This document shows, one piece after another, positions 1 through 8,185 of a stretch of 64,000 nucleotides of DNA. The first letter of the stretch is position 1; the number at the start of each line of letters is the position of its first letter. The stretch spans positions 3,410,001 to 3,474,000 of the forward strand of contig NZ_JACHMP010000001.1 of assembly GCF_014204985.1 (NCBI RefSeq), given 5' to 3'. The DNA comes from Streptosporangium becharense. Its GTDB lineage: Bacteria > Actinomycetota > Actinomycetes > Streptosporangiales > Streptosporangiaceae. Below the pieces are notes generated by a model. It was not told the DNA's origin, searched no databases, and worked only from the letters and a program-made list of their open reading frames with translations. A program made the position numbers and the translations under genes.

Positions 1-279
1 CGCCTTGGCCTCGGCGTAGACTTCGGCGTCGGCCCTCTCCCCGACGGCCCAGATCTCGCAGATCTCAATCGCCTTGTCATCGGTGATCCGGTAAACGACC
101 CGCCAGGTGTTCCGGCCTACGACGAGCTTGCGAAAGCCGGTCAGTTCTCCGCCCAGTGGGTAGCCGGCCTCGGGGTTCTCCAGCAGCAGAAGGATCTTCT
201 TGAGAATCCTGGGCACGGCATCCGGGCCGATCCTGCGAAGATCGTCGATGGCCGGATCGGTGAATACGACATCGGACAC
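1..279 (-). CDS. RelE/ParE-family toxin, 3' end outside window
   Basis: Translating from a GTG at 279 gives 93 codons open to the window edge, so the C-terminus is missing. The protein reads as a RelE/ParE fold: an N-terminal helix pair with DLRRIGPDA and ILKKILLLLENPEAGYPL, then the strand-rich part with GFRKLVVGRNTWRVVYRI and EICEIWAVGER. The TWRVVYR strand and the IWAVGER strand are the signature of this mRNA-cleaving/gyrase-toxin superfamily. It starts 3 nt after the antitoxin stop, which indicates one operon with tight co-translation. Family assignment is firm; whether it cleaves ribosome-bound mRNA (RelE type) or poisons gyrase (ParE type) cannot be read from the sequence. Confidence 0.85.
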   Translation of the reverse strand, partial: MSDVVFTDPAIDDLRRIGPDAVPRILKKILLLLENPEAGYPLGGELTGFRKLVVGRNTWRVVYRITDDKAIEICEIWAVGERADAEVYAEAKA

Positions 280-282
280 CGT

Positions 283-594
283 TTATTCGTCCTCGTCCGG
301 AAGTGCGGCCAGCGACTCCCGGGTGTGCCCGAAGGCGGAAAGCACGTCGTCGATCGATGTCCGCCGCCCGTCGTCCGTGGCCGCCCGCGCGAGAACCAGC
401 GCCAGATCTCGCAGGTCCGCCGCGGCTTCCTCCAGCTCGCTGAGGCGCCGGATGCTCACGACAGCGGCGACCGGCTGATGCCGACGGGTCACCACCAGGT
501 CGGTTCCCTGCTCCGCGTCCGCCACCAGCCGGGCCACCCCGCGCTGCGCGGCCTCGGTGACCGTGAGTTCGGTTGCATCATGGAGAACAGCCAT
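283..594 (-). CDS. Phd/YefM-type antitoxin
   Basis: A 103-residue protein starting at ATG 594. The N-terminal half has the Phd/YefM DNA-binding fold pattern (ATELTVTEAAQRGVARLVADA, then the strand LVVTRRHQPVAAVVS), and the C-terminal half is acidic and probably disordered, as expected for the toxin-neutralising tail. It lies directly upstream of the RelE/ParE toxin, antitoxin first, which is the usual order. An upstream extension to 906 is open, but that frame belongs to the remnant of another gene; the ATG at 594 lies 6 nt after a TACAGT -10-like hexamer, so a leaderless transcript is likely. Expected to bind its own promoter and the toxin. Confidence 0.85.
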   Translation of the reverse strand: MAVLHDATELTVTEAAQRGVARLVADAEQGTDLVVTRRHQPVAAVVSIRRLSELEEAAADLRDLALVLARAATDDGRRTSIDDVLSAFGHTRESLAALPDEDE

Positions 595-599
595 ACAAG

Positions 600-622
600 A
601 ACTGTATAGAAACCTGTACAGG
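600..622 (-). promoter_or_regulatory. Leaderless promoter and palindrome of the antitoxin-toxin operon
   Basis: On the minus strand a TACAGT hexamer (601-606) sits 6 nt before the antitoxin ATG, the spacing of actinobacterial leaderless promoters. A perfect 10 bp palindrome CCTGTACAGG lies at 613-622, just upstream, where a Phd-type autorepressor would bind. Assignment as operator is inference. Confidence 0.5.
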
Positions 623-632
623 ATAGCGAGCG

Positions 633-906
633 TCATGACCAGCCTCGTAAGCGGAGATGCCGACAGGCCACCTCCCTGTCGTTGTGACGGTGAGTCGTGA
701 GGTCGCCCGCGTAGGCGATGTTGACGCTCATGATCCGCTCGTGAGCGGGGATCTGCGCGCAGTGCCTCGAAACATCGGCGTGTGTTGCCCAAGGCGTGAC
801 GGCACAGTTCCTCCCACCCCCTGACCGCATCACTGGCACCGAACCGAATGTCCCATTCGCCATCCGGAGGCGGAACCGTGACCCGGTCACCACGCTTCGG
901 ACTCAT
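633..906 (-). pseudogene. Frameshifted and truncated toxin-like partner of the 903-1373 antitoxin
   Basis: The reading frame opens at ATG 906, overlapping the upstream gene's stop as ATGA, and begins like an intact small toxin (MSPKRGDRVTVPPPDGEWD, then GWEELCRHALGNTRRCFEAL and HRLRG), a start I recognise from RelE-like partners in actinomycete TA pairs. Around 709-712 a run of GGG appears to carry an extra base: dropping one G restores RGDLTTHRHNDREV, the expected continuation, which then ends at 633 without the C-terminal strands (WxYEVTGGGRxWY in relatives). The unshifted frame runs on into the next gene. I therefore call it a decayed toxin. The alternative, a real short protein in one of the frames, is less likely because codon pattern fades past 700. 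Confidence 0.55.
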
Positions 907-1373
907 GTTGAAACCTCTACCTGCCCGAAGTCGCCGCTTGTGGCCTTGCGAGCCTGGGCGTAGCGCACAGGGTCGGCCTTGATCCGAGCGGTCGCCCGCC
1001 AGCCTGCGATGACTTCCTGTGCGGTGAGGTCGACATCGAGTTCCGCGGCGTCAGAGAGCGCCTCCACCAGTTCGAGGGTGAAGGCGCGCAGTTCGGCGGA
1101 GGTGAGATGGCGAACCCAGGGGAAGACCTCGGGCATGGCGACGACCAGCGCGCGGGCGGTCGGATCGTGCTTGATGAGGGCGAGGAACAGGCGGGATGCC
1201 GTAGCCAGTGTCTGCCCGCGCTGATCCTCACGGTCGGCGGCGGTCAGGTAGAAATCCGGGGCATCACGGTGAGTGACGCGTACTCGACCGAGGCGGGCGG
1301 CGCGTTCGGCGACGGCTCGGGGATTTCTCGACAGGTCCGAGAAAGTGACGGCGTCGGCGTTGCTGGTGCTCAC
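903..1373 (-). CDS. Phd-like antitoxin with extended C-terminal domain
   Basis: A 156-residue protein from a GTG at 1373. The first 50 residues (AVTFSDLSRNPRAVAERAARLGRVRVTHRDAPDFYLT) fit the prevent-host-death fold: a helix with NPRAVAERA then a two-strand unit ending in a short loop. The remaining hundred residues are helical and unlike classical Phd tails. The stop overlaps the start of the broken partner (ATGA). No SD is visible; TACGAT at 1380-1385 lies about 7 nt upstream, suggesting a leaderless message. An intact antitoxin next to a decayed toxin could act as an anti-addiction remnant or as a plain repressor. Function beyond the family is not shown. Confidence 0.7.
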   Translation of the reverse strand: MSTSNADAVTFSDLSRNPRAVAERAARLGRVRVTHRDAPDFYLTAADREDQRGQTLATASRLFLALIKHDPTARALVVAMPEVFPWVRHLTSAELRAFTLELVEALSDAAELDVDLTAQEVIAGWRATARIKADPVRYAQARKATSGDFGQVEVST

Positions 1374-1673
1374 CCTGCCATCGTAAGTCAGAATACGTTC
1401 TGAAGTTGGTGAAGCAAGGAAGGAGCGTCACACGATCGCCTGTCTGCGAGCAGGCCGAAGCGAGCTGCCAAACGACTCTCAGCGCGAAGAACAGCCATGA
1501 ATCATGCAGCAGCCCAGAAGGCCACCTTGGATCAGTTCTCAGCTCGACGAGGAAGCAACGGCGAAGCCTTGCAGACGGACACGGCTCACGACCCGTGAAG
1601 TCAGAGGGAAGCCACGGAAACGGGGACAGCTCACCCCAACAGGCGGGGGCGAGCTGTACCCGTGAAGTCGGCA
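1374..1673. other. Intergenic region with palindromic operator candidate
   Basis: This 300 bp stretch has no convincing gene. It holds the perfect inverted repeat TCAGAATACGTTCTGA at 1388-1403, placed 15-30 nt upstream of the 1373 start and overlapping its -10/-35 area, so it is a good candidate autoregulatory operator. A 12 bp direct repeat ACCCGTGAAGTC occurs at 1591-1602 and 1658-1669. Nothing else stands out. Confidence 0.45.
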
Positions 1674-2363
<690 letters not shown>

Positions 2364-2501
2364 CATGGACCTCCTTCTGACGTGTTCTCCCCGGAGGGGG
2401 AAACCACCGGCGGCCCCGCCCTGTTCCCATAAGCAGAGCTTAACTGTCCGAAAAGCAATGCTAATTTGTGTTAAATCCTATAAGGGATGACTATAGGAGA
2501 C

Positions 2502-3419
2502 ATGCCCGAAACACGGCGAGGACTCCTGTACGGCGTCGCCGCCTACATGATGTGGGGCCTGTTCCCGCTGTACTGGCCGCTCCTGAAGCCCTCCGGCGCG
2601 GTGGAGATCCTCGCGCACCGCGTCGCCTGGTCCCTGGTGGCCGTCACGGCCATTCTCGCCGTACGGCGCCACTGGTCCTGGTTCCGCACACTCGTACGCA
2701 CCCCGAGGAAACTCGGACTCCTCGTCCTGGCCGCGGCGATCATCACCGTCAACTGGGGCGTCTACATCTACGCGGTCAACAGCGGCCACGTGGTCGAGAG
2801 CGCGCTCGGCTACTTCATCAACCCCCTGGTCAGCGTGCTCTTCGGCGTCCTGCTCCTGAAAGAGCGGCTGCGACCGCTCCAGTGGGTGGCGGTCGGGCTG
2901 GGTGCCCTCGCCGTCCTCGTGCTGACCTTCGACTACGGCCGGCTGCCGTGGATCGCGGTGGTGCTGGCCGTCAGCTTCGGCACGTACGGGCTGGTGAAGA
3001 AGACCGCTCAGGTGGGGGCCGCGGAGAGCATGACGGTCGAGACGCTGGTGCTGCTGCTGCCCGCCCTCGGCTACCTGGTCTACCTGGGACAGCAGGGCAC
3101 CAGCACGTTCGGCCACGTGAGCGCGGCGCACGCCCTGCTGCTGGCCGGAGGCGGGGTGGTCACCGCCGTCCCGCTGCTCTGCTTCACCGCCGCCGCGCTC
3201 CGGGTGCCGCTCACCACGATCGGCCTGCTCCAGTACATCGCGCCGGTGCTGCAGTTCCTGTGCGGAGTGCTCATCGCGCGCGAGGTCATGCCGCCCAGCA
3301 GGTGGATCGGGTTCGCCATCGTCTGGCTGGCCCTGTCGGTCTTCACCTGGGACAGCCTCCGCACCGCGCGCCGGGCCAGGCAGGCCCGGCAGGAGAGCCC
3401 CGAGGCCGTCACCGTCTGA
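2502..3419 (+). CDS. rarD: RarD/EamA-family drug/metabolite transporter
   Basis: An integral membrane permease of about 305 residues with ten predicted hydrophobic segments. The opening TRRGLLYGVAAYMMWGLFPLYWPLL and the HRVAWSL block are typical of RarD, with two EamA halves; the second includes FINPLVSVLFGVLLLKERL. RarD substrates are not firmly known (chloramphenicol sensitivity has been reported for relatives), so only transport by the DMT fold is assigned. An in-frame ATG also exists at 2487, but a TATAAG hexamer at 2479-2484 would put the transcript start near 2490, so I prefer 2502. It faces the marR gene tail to tail. Confidence 0.85.
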   Translation: MPETRRGLLYGVAAYMMWGLFPLYWPLLKPSGAVEILAHRVAWSLVAVTAILAVRRHWSWFRTLVRTPRKLGLLVLAAAIITVNWGVYIYAVNSGHVVESALGYFINPLVSVLFGVLLLKERLRPLQWVAVGLGALAVLVLTFDYGRLPWIAVVLAVSFGTYGLVKKTAQVGAAESMTVETLVLLLPALGYLVYLGQQGTSTFGHVSAAHALLLAGGGVVTAVPLLCFTAAALRVPLTTIGLLQYIAPVLQFLCGVLIAREVMPPSRWIGFAIVWLALSVFTWDSLRTARRARQARQESPEAVTV

Positions 3420-3429
3420 GGAACCCTGG

Positions 3430-3468
3430 CAGGAACCAAAACAGGAACCAGAACAGGAACCAGGACAG
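3430..3468. repeat. 12 bp tandem repeat downstream of rarD
   Basis: Three copies of a 12 bp unit beginning CAGGAACCA, with A/G variation in the last three bases, plus a partial fourth. It lies in the tail-to-tail gap between rarD and marR. Function unknown. Confidence 0.7.
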
Positions 3469-3509
3469 ACCTCACCGGACGGGCCGGCCCGCTCGCCCCG
3501 GCGGGAACA

Positions 3510-3541
3510 GCCGTCCGGACCGCCTACGCGCTCCGGACGGC
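3510..3541. terminator. Bidirectional hairpin at rarD/marR convergence
   Basis: Perfect 10 bp arms GCCGTCCGGA (3510-3519) and TCCGGACGGC (3532-3541) flank a 12 nt loop that contains the marR stop codon. A strong stem between convergent genes is a likely terminator for both, although it has no clear U-tract, as is usual in high-GC actinobacteria. Confidence 0.55.
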
Positions 3542-3925
3542 GAGGACCAGCGGGGTGAGGATCGGGTCGACGCCCGCCTGCTCCAGGGCCGCGGCCAGGG
3601 AACGCTCATAGGTCGGGGTGGCCTCGGTCAGTCGCAGCCGGCCCTGCTCGGTGATCACCGAGTAGACGCCGCGACGGTCGTCGCGGCACAGGGCCCGCCG
3701 GGTCATCCCCGCCTCCTCCAAACGGGCGACGAGGCGGGTCACCGAGCTCTGGTTGAGCCCCACGGCCTCGGCGAGCTCCTGCATGCGCATCTCGCCGCCG
3801 GGCGCCGCGGCGAGGCGTCCCAGCGCGCGGTACTCCGACAACCCGAGGCCGTGCCCTCGTTGCAGGGCCTTGGCCAGCTCGGCCTCCACCCGTGCGTACA
3901 GAAGGGCGAAACGGTCCCATGACAT
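3524..3925 (-). CDS. MarR-family transcriptional regulator
   Basis: A 133-residue winged-helix repressor. The helix-turn-helix and wing are visible in MRMQELAEAVGLNQSSVTRLVARLEEAGMTRR followed by CRDDRRGVYSVITEQGRLRL, the standard MarR layout, with an N-terminal dimerisation helix before it. The start at ATG 3925 follows GGGGAGG at 6-7 nt spacing; the frame stays open upstream to 4180 but that part reads as an antisense shadow of the prenyl synthase tail. The usual MarR partner gene is missing: neighbours are a convergent permease and the end of the nuo operon, so its target and ligand are unknown. Confidence 0.85.
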   Translation of the reverse strand: MSWDRFALLYARVEAELAKALQRGHGLGLSEYRALGRLAAAPGGEMRMQELAEAVGLNQSSVTRLVARLEEAGMTRRALCRDDRRGVYSVITEQGRLRLTEATPTYERSLAAALEQAGVDPILTPLVLAVRSA

Positions 3926-3977
3926 CGCGAACCTCCCCGGTGTGCCCAGCCTGACAGGAGTGTACGCGGCCTCCGCA

Positions 3978-3995
3978 TTTGCATGCACGCACAAA
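3978..3995. promoter_or_regulatory. Candidate MarR operator
   Basis: TTTGCATGCACGCACAAA, an imperfect inverted repeat (TTTG...CAAA with an inner GCATGC), lies 53-70 nt upstream of the MarR start. MarR proteins usually bind such repeats in their own promoters. Inference only. Confidence 0.4.
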
Positions 3996-4031
3996 GAGCA
4001 TGGGGTTTCCCAAGTCTGCGTGCGCGCACGA

Positions 4032-4048
4032 GGGAAGCGGAACTTCCC
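4032..4048 (-). terminator. Small hairpin after the nuo/prenyl synthase unit
   Basis: GGGAAG (4032-4037) and CTTCCC (4043-4048) form a 6 bp stem with a 5 nt loop a few bases past the stop of the prenyl synthase gene. It could terminate the long respiratory operon. The stem is short, so confidence is low. Confidence 0.35.
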
Positions 4049-4055
4049 CGGCCGG

Positions 4056-5051
4056 TCAGCCCGAGCGCTCCACGACGTAGTCGCAGAGGGCGAGGTAGGC
4101 GGCGCGGGCCGGGATGTCGGGAAGGGCCGCCAGGTCGGCGCGGGCACGGTCGGCCCAGGAGACCAGCTCGGCCCGGGCACGTTCCATCGCGGCGTGGGAG
4201 CGGAGCAGGGTCAGGGTCTCCTCGATGTCCTCCTCGGCCACCGGACCGGCCAGCAGCTCACGCAGCCGGGTGCTTTGCGGGTCGTCGGAGGCGAGGACGT
4301 AGAGCACCGGCAGCGTCCGGATGCCCTCACGCAGGTCGGTACCGGGGGTCTTGCCCGACTCGACCGACTCGGAGGCGACGTCGAGCAGATCGTCGCCGAG
4401 CTGCCAGGCGACGCCGATGGCCTCGCAGGCCCGGGTCACCCGCTCGACGACCTCGGGGGCCGCGCCGCTGAGCAGGGCTCCGAACCGGCCGGAGGTGGCG
4501 ATCAGCGAGCCGGTCTTGTCGGCCAGCACGTCGATGTAGTGGGCGACCGGATCTTCCCCGGCGCGGGGGCCTATGGTCTCGCGGATCTGGCCGCGGACCA
4601 GGCGGGAGAACGTCTGGGCCTGGATCCTGATGATGTCGGCACCGAGGTCGGCCAGGATCTCCGACGCCTGGGCGAAGAGGTAGTCGCCGGTCAGGATGGC
4701 CACGGTGTTGTCCCAGCGGGCGTTGGCCGACGGGGAACCCCGGCGGACCGGGGCCTCGTCCATCACGTCGTCGTGGTACAGCGTGGCCAGGTGGGTCAGT
4801 TCGATCACCACGGCCCCCGGGATCACTCCGGGGGCTTCCGGCCGGCCGAACTGGGCGGCGAGCAGCACGAGCATCGCCCGGAACCGCTTGCCGCCCGCCT
4901 CGATCAGGTGCTTGGACGCCTCCGTGACGAAAGCGTCGTCGCTCTCCACCGACGACCGCAGCAGCTTCTCGACCTCGGCCAGGCCGCTGGCCAGGTCCTG
5001 CGCCAACCGTTCGTCGACGAACGGCAGATCAACAACCGGTGGCGCAGCCAT
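4056..5051 (-). CDS. Long-chain polyprenyl diphosphate synthase (menaquinone side chain)
   Basis: Condenses isopentenyl diphosphate onto an allylic primer to build the isoprenoid tail of menaquinone. Of 331 residues, the first aspartate-rich motif is DDVMD (94-98), preceded by YH, and the second is GDDLLD (219-224). The GGKRFRAMLVLL block (53-64) binds IPP. It is the last gene of the nuo block, 12 nt after nuoN, so the quinone tail enzyme is made together with the complex that reduces menaquinone. The residues before the first motif (ELTHLATLYH) lack a clear bulky floor that would limit chain length, consistent with a C35-C45 product, but exact length cannot be told. Confidence 0.88.
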   Translation of the reverse strand: MAAPPVVDLPFVDERLAQDLASGLAEVEKLLRSSVESDDAFVTEASKHLIEAGGKRFRAMLVLLAAQFGRPEAPGVIPGAVVIELTHLATLYHDDVMDEAPVRRGSPSANARWDNTVAILTGDYLFAQASEILADLGADIIRIQAQTFSRLVRGQIRETIGPRAGEDPVAHYIDVLADKTGSLIATSGRFGALLSGAAPEVVERVTRACEAIGVAWQLGDDLLDVASESVESGKTPGTDLREGIRTLPVLYVLASDDPQSTRLRELLAGPVAEEDIEETLTLLRSHAAMERARAELVSWADRARADLAALPDIPARAAYLALCDYVVERSG

Positions 5052-5063
5052 GGACCTTACTCC

Positions 5064-6617
5064 TTACCGAATGAACAACGCGGACGCAGCCTGGTCCGCG
5101 ATATCGAGCACCGGCTGGGGGAAGACGCCCAGCACTACCGTAGCCGCTGCCGCCAGAGCGACCACAGCCGAGGTGCCCACCGTCGGGGTCGCGATGGACG
5201 GGCCGTCCGCGGAGGGCTCGCTGAAGAACATCAGCACGATCACACGGACGTAGAAGAACGCCGCGATGGCCGAGCTGACCACGCCGACGATCACCAGGGG
5301 CAGCGCACCGCCGGAGACCGCCGCCGCGAACACGGCGTACTTGCCGAAGAAGCCGCTCGTCAGCGGGATGCCGGCGAAGGCAAGCAGGAAGAAGGCGAAG
5401 ATGCCCGCCAGGACCGGGGCACGCTTGCCCAGACCCGCCCAGCGCGACAGGTGCCCCGCCTCACCGCCCGCGTCGCGGACCATGGTGACCACCGCGAAGG
5501 CGCCGACCGTGGTGAAGCCGTACGCGGCCAGGTAGAACAGGATGGCCGACAGCGACTGCTGGTTCTGCTCCGCGGCGTCGCCCACGGCGATCACGCCGGT
5601 GAGCAGGAAGCCCGCGTGGGCGACCGAGGAGTAGGCCAGCATGCGCTTGATCTCGGTCTGGGTGATGGCCAGGATCGCGCCGACCACCATGGTGAGGATC
5701 GCGACGCCCCACATGACCGGCTGCCAGTTCCACTCCAGGCCGCCCAGGGCGACCCAGAAGACGCGCAGCACGGCGCCGAAGGCGGCCACCAGCACCGTGG
5801 AGGCCATCAGGGCGGTGACCGCGGTGGGAGCACCCTGGTAGACGTCGGGCTTCCACGCCTGGAACGGCGCGGCACCGATCTTGAACAGCAGGCCGATGCC
5901 GAGCAGCGCGGTGCCGATCAACAGGATCGTCTCCTGGCCGCTGACCGTGGCGAGCGCGGAGCCGATGCCCCGCAGGCTGACCGTCCCGGCGTAGCCGTAC
6001 ACCATGGCCATGCCGTACAGGAAGAAGGCCGAGGAGAACGCGCCGAGCAGGAAGTACTTGACCGACGCCTCCTGCGAGAGCAGGCGCCGGCGGCGGGCCA
6101 GGCCGCACAGCAGGTACAGCGGCAGGGACATGACCTCCAGGCCGACGAACATGGCCAGCAGGTCGTTGGAGGAGGCGAACAGCAGCATGCCGCCGACCGA
6201 GAAGAGCAGCAGCGGGTAGACCTCGGTCTGGGCGTACCCGTGGCGGACCGCCTCCTCCTCGTCGGGGCTTCCCGGCACGGCCGCCGCCTGCGCGACGAAC
6301 TGCTCGTCGTCGTTGATCAGCAGCACGCTGATCAGCGCCAGGACGAGGATGATGCCCCAGATGAACAGCGAGGGGCCGTCCACCGCGACCGCGCCCATGG
6401 CCGCCGGGGAGTCCGGCAGCCCGTTGAGCGCGGTCAGGACCGTCATCGCGAACGCGCCGAGCAGGGCGAGCAGGGTGAGCGGCACCTGGATCGACTTGCG
6501 CAGCAGGCGCGGCGCGAACGCCTCGACGAGCACGCCGATGACCGCCGCGCCGAACACGAACAGCATCGGCGCGAGCAGGGCGTACTCGATCGTCGGGGCT
6601 GAGATGGTGCCGTTCAC
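5064..6617 (-). CDS. nuoN: NADH-quinone oxidoreductase subunit N
   Basis: One of the three antiporter-like membrane subunits of complex I that carry out proton pumping. 517 residues with about fourteen hydrophobic segments; the proton-pump core is visible as LEVMSLPLYLLCGL, KYFLLGAFSSAFFLYG and the lysine helix KIGAAPFQAWKPDVYQGAPT, followed by EIKRMLAYSSVAHAGFLLTG. The start is a GTG at 6617 that overlaps the nuoM stop (GTGA), so translation is coupled. Gene order and length are those of actinobacterial nuoN. Confidence 0.95.
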   Translation of the reverse strand: MNGTISAPTIEYALLAPMLFVFGAAVIGVLVEAFAPRLLRKSIQVPLTLLALLGAFAMTVLTALNGLPDSPAAMGAVAVDGPSLFIWGIILVLALISVLLINDDEQFVAQAAAVPGSPDEEEAVRHGYAQTEVYPLLLFSVGGMLLFASSNDLLAMFVGLEVMSLPLYLLCGLARRRRLLSQEASVKYFLLGAFSSAFFLYGMAMVYGYAGTVSLRGIGSALATVSGQETILLIGTALLGIGLLFKIGAAPFQAWKPDVYQGAPTAVTALMASTVLVAAFGAVLRVFWVALGGLEWNWQPVMWGVAILTMVVGAILAITQTEIKRMLAYSSVAHAGFLLTGVIAVGDAAEQNQQSLSAILFYLAAYGFTTVGAFAVVTMVRDAGGEAGHLSRWAGLGKRAPVLAGIFAFFLLAFAGIPLTSGFFGKYAVFAAAVSGGALPLVIVGVVSSAIAAFFYVRVIVLMFFSEPSADGPSIATPTVGTSAVVALAAAATVVLGVFPQPVLDIADQAASALFIR

Positions 6618-8185
6618 TGACCGGCCCCCTTCTTTTCTGCCACGGCGGAGCTGGACTGGTCGACCTGGACGTTGGAGAGCGTCTTGTCCACCGCGGGGTT
6701 GATGACGTCGAGCAACGGCTTGGGGAAGAAGCCCAGTGCGATGATCACAGCGATCAGCGGGGCGACCACCCAGATCTCACGACGGTTGAGGTCGGGCAGG
6801 GCACGGACCGACTCCGCCGCCGGGCCGGTCATCGTGCGCTGGTACATCCACAGGATGTAGAGAGCCGCCAGGATGACGCCGGTGGTCGCGATGACCGCCG
6901 CGACGGTGTGGTGCCGGTACGAGCCCATCAGGACCATGAACTCGCTGACGAACGACGACAGGCCCGGCAGCGACAGGCCCGACAGGCCGGCGATGAGGAA
7001 GGTGCCGGCGAGCAGCGGGGCGACCTTCTGCACGCCGCCGTAGTCGGCGATCTGGCTGGAACCGCGGCGGTAGATCAGGAATCCGGCGATCAGGAACAGC
7101 GCGCCGGTCGAGAAGCCGTGGTTGACCATGTAGAGCGTGGCGCCCGTGCCGGCCTCGCGGGTCATCGCGAAGACACCGAGCGCGATGAAGCCGAAGTGCG
7201 AGATCGACGTGTAGGCGATCAGGCGCTTCATGTCGGTCTGGCCGATGGCCACGATGGCGCCGTAGACGATGCCCACGACGGACAGCACGATCACCAGCGG
7301 GGTGAAGAACGCCGACGCGGACGGGAACAGCTCCAGGCAGAAGCGGAGCATGCCGTACGTGCCGACCTTGTCCAGCACGCCGACCAGCAGCACCGCGGCG
7401 CCGGCCGGGGCCTGCGCGGCGGCGTCGGGCAGCCAGGTGTGGAACGGCCAGAGCGGGGCCTTGACCGCGAACGCGATGAAGAAGCCGGCGAACAGCCACT
7501 TCTGCGTGGTCGGGTCCTGGACGACCCCGATCAGCTCGGGGAACATGAAGGTGCCCGGATCCGCCCCGTTGGCCTGGTCGGCGACCACGTAGAGCGCGAT
7601 CACCGCGACCAGCATGAGCAGGCCGCCGAAGAGCGAGTAGAGCAGGAACTTCACGGCCGCGTAGGACCGCTGGACGCCGCCGTACGACCCGATCATGAAG
7701 TACATCGGGATCAGCATGGCTTCGAAGAAGACGTAGAAGAGGAAGACGTCGGTCGCCGCGAAGACGCCGATCATCATCGCTTCCAGCACCAGCAGCAGCG
7801 CGAAGTACGTCTTCACCGAACGCTTGGGAGCCACCGTCTTGGGCTCCTCGCCCGGCACCGTCACGACGGTGCCGTCGGCGTCGTGCCAGGAGGCGAGGAT
7901 GACGATCGGCACCAGCACCGCCGACAGCGCGATCAGCACCAGGGCGATGCCGTCGACGCCGACGCCGTAGTGCACGCCGAAGCGCGGGATCCAGTCGTAG
8001 ACCTCGGCGAACTGGAAGCGGGTCTCCGAGTTCGGGTCGAACCGGGCCGCGACCACGCCGGTGAGCGCGAGCACGACCAGCGAGACCGCCAGCGCCAGCT
8101 GCTTGGCGAGCTTGTCACTCCTGACAAGGGAGACACCCACCGCGCCCAGGACGGGCACGGCCATCAGTATCGAGAGCCAGGGCAT
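6614..8185 (-). CDS. nuoM: NADH-quinone oxidoreductase subunit M
   Basis: Second antiporter-like proton-pumping subunit. 523 residues from ATG 8185 ([10 protein letters not shown]), which overlaps the nuoL stop by one base (TGATG); the frame is open further up but that region belongs to nuoL. Conserved pieces include FYVFFEAMLIPMYFMIG, KFLLYSLFGG, the WPFHTWLPDAAAQAP segment and DMKRLIAYTSISHFGFIALG, with the key glutamate in the FFEAMLIPM helix and lysines in the later helices. The C-terminus is a polar tail. It is embedded in the nuo operon between L and N. Confidence 0.95.
   Translation of the reverse strand: MPWLSILMAVPVLGAVGVSLVRSDKLAKQLALAVSLVVLALTGVVAARFDPNSETRFQFAEVYDWIPRFGVHYGVGVDGIALVLIALSAVLVPIVILASWHDADGTVVTVPGEEPKTVAPKRSVKTYFALLLVLEAMMIGVFAATDVFLFYVFFEAMLIPMYFMIGSYGGVQRSYAAVKFLLYSLFGGLLMLVAVIALYVVADQANGADPGTFMFPELIGVVQDPTTQKWLFAGFFIAFAVKAPLWPFHTWLPDAAAQAPAGAAVLLVGVLDKVGTYGMLRFCLELFPSASAFFTPLVIVLSVVGIVYGAIVAIGQTDMKRLIAYTSISHFGFIALGVFAMTREAGTGATLYMVNHGFSTGALFLIAGFLIYRRGSSQIADYGGVQKVAPLLAGTFLIAGLSGLSLPGLSSFVSEFMVLMGSYRHHTVAAVIATTGVILAALYILWMYQRTMTGPAAESVRALPDLNRREIWVVAPLIAVIIALGFFPKPLLDVINPAVDKTLSNVQVDQSSSAVAEKKGAGQ

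Noticed and set aside
3753-6602. 949-residue plus-strand frame
   Set aside because: It is the antisense frame of the prenyl synthase and nuoN; rich in Gln/His/Arg and Asp as expected for reverse-strand high-GC shadow.
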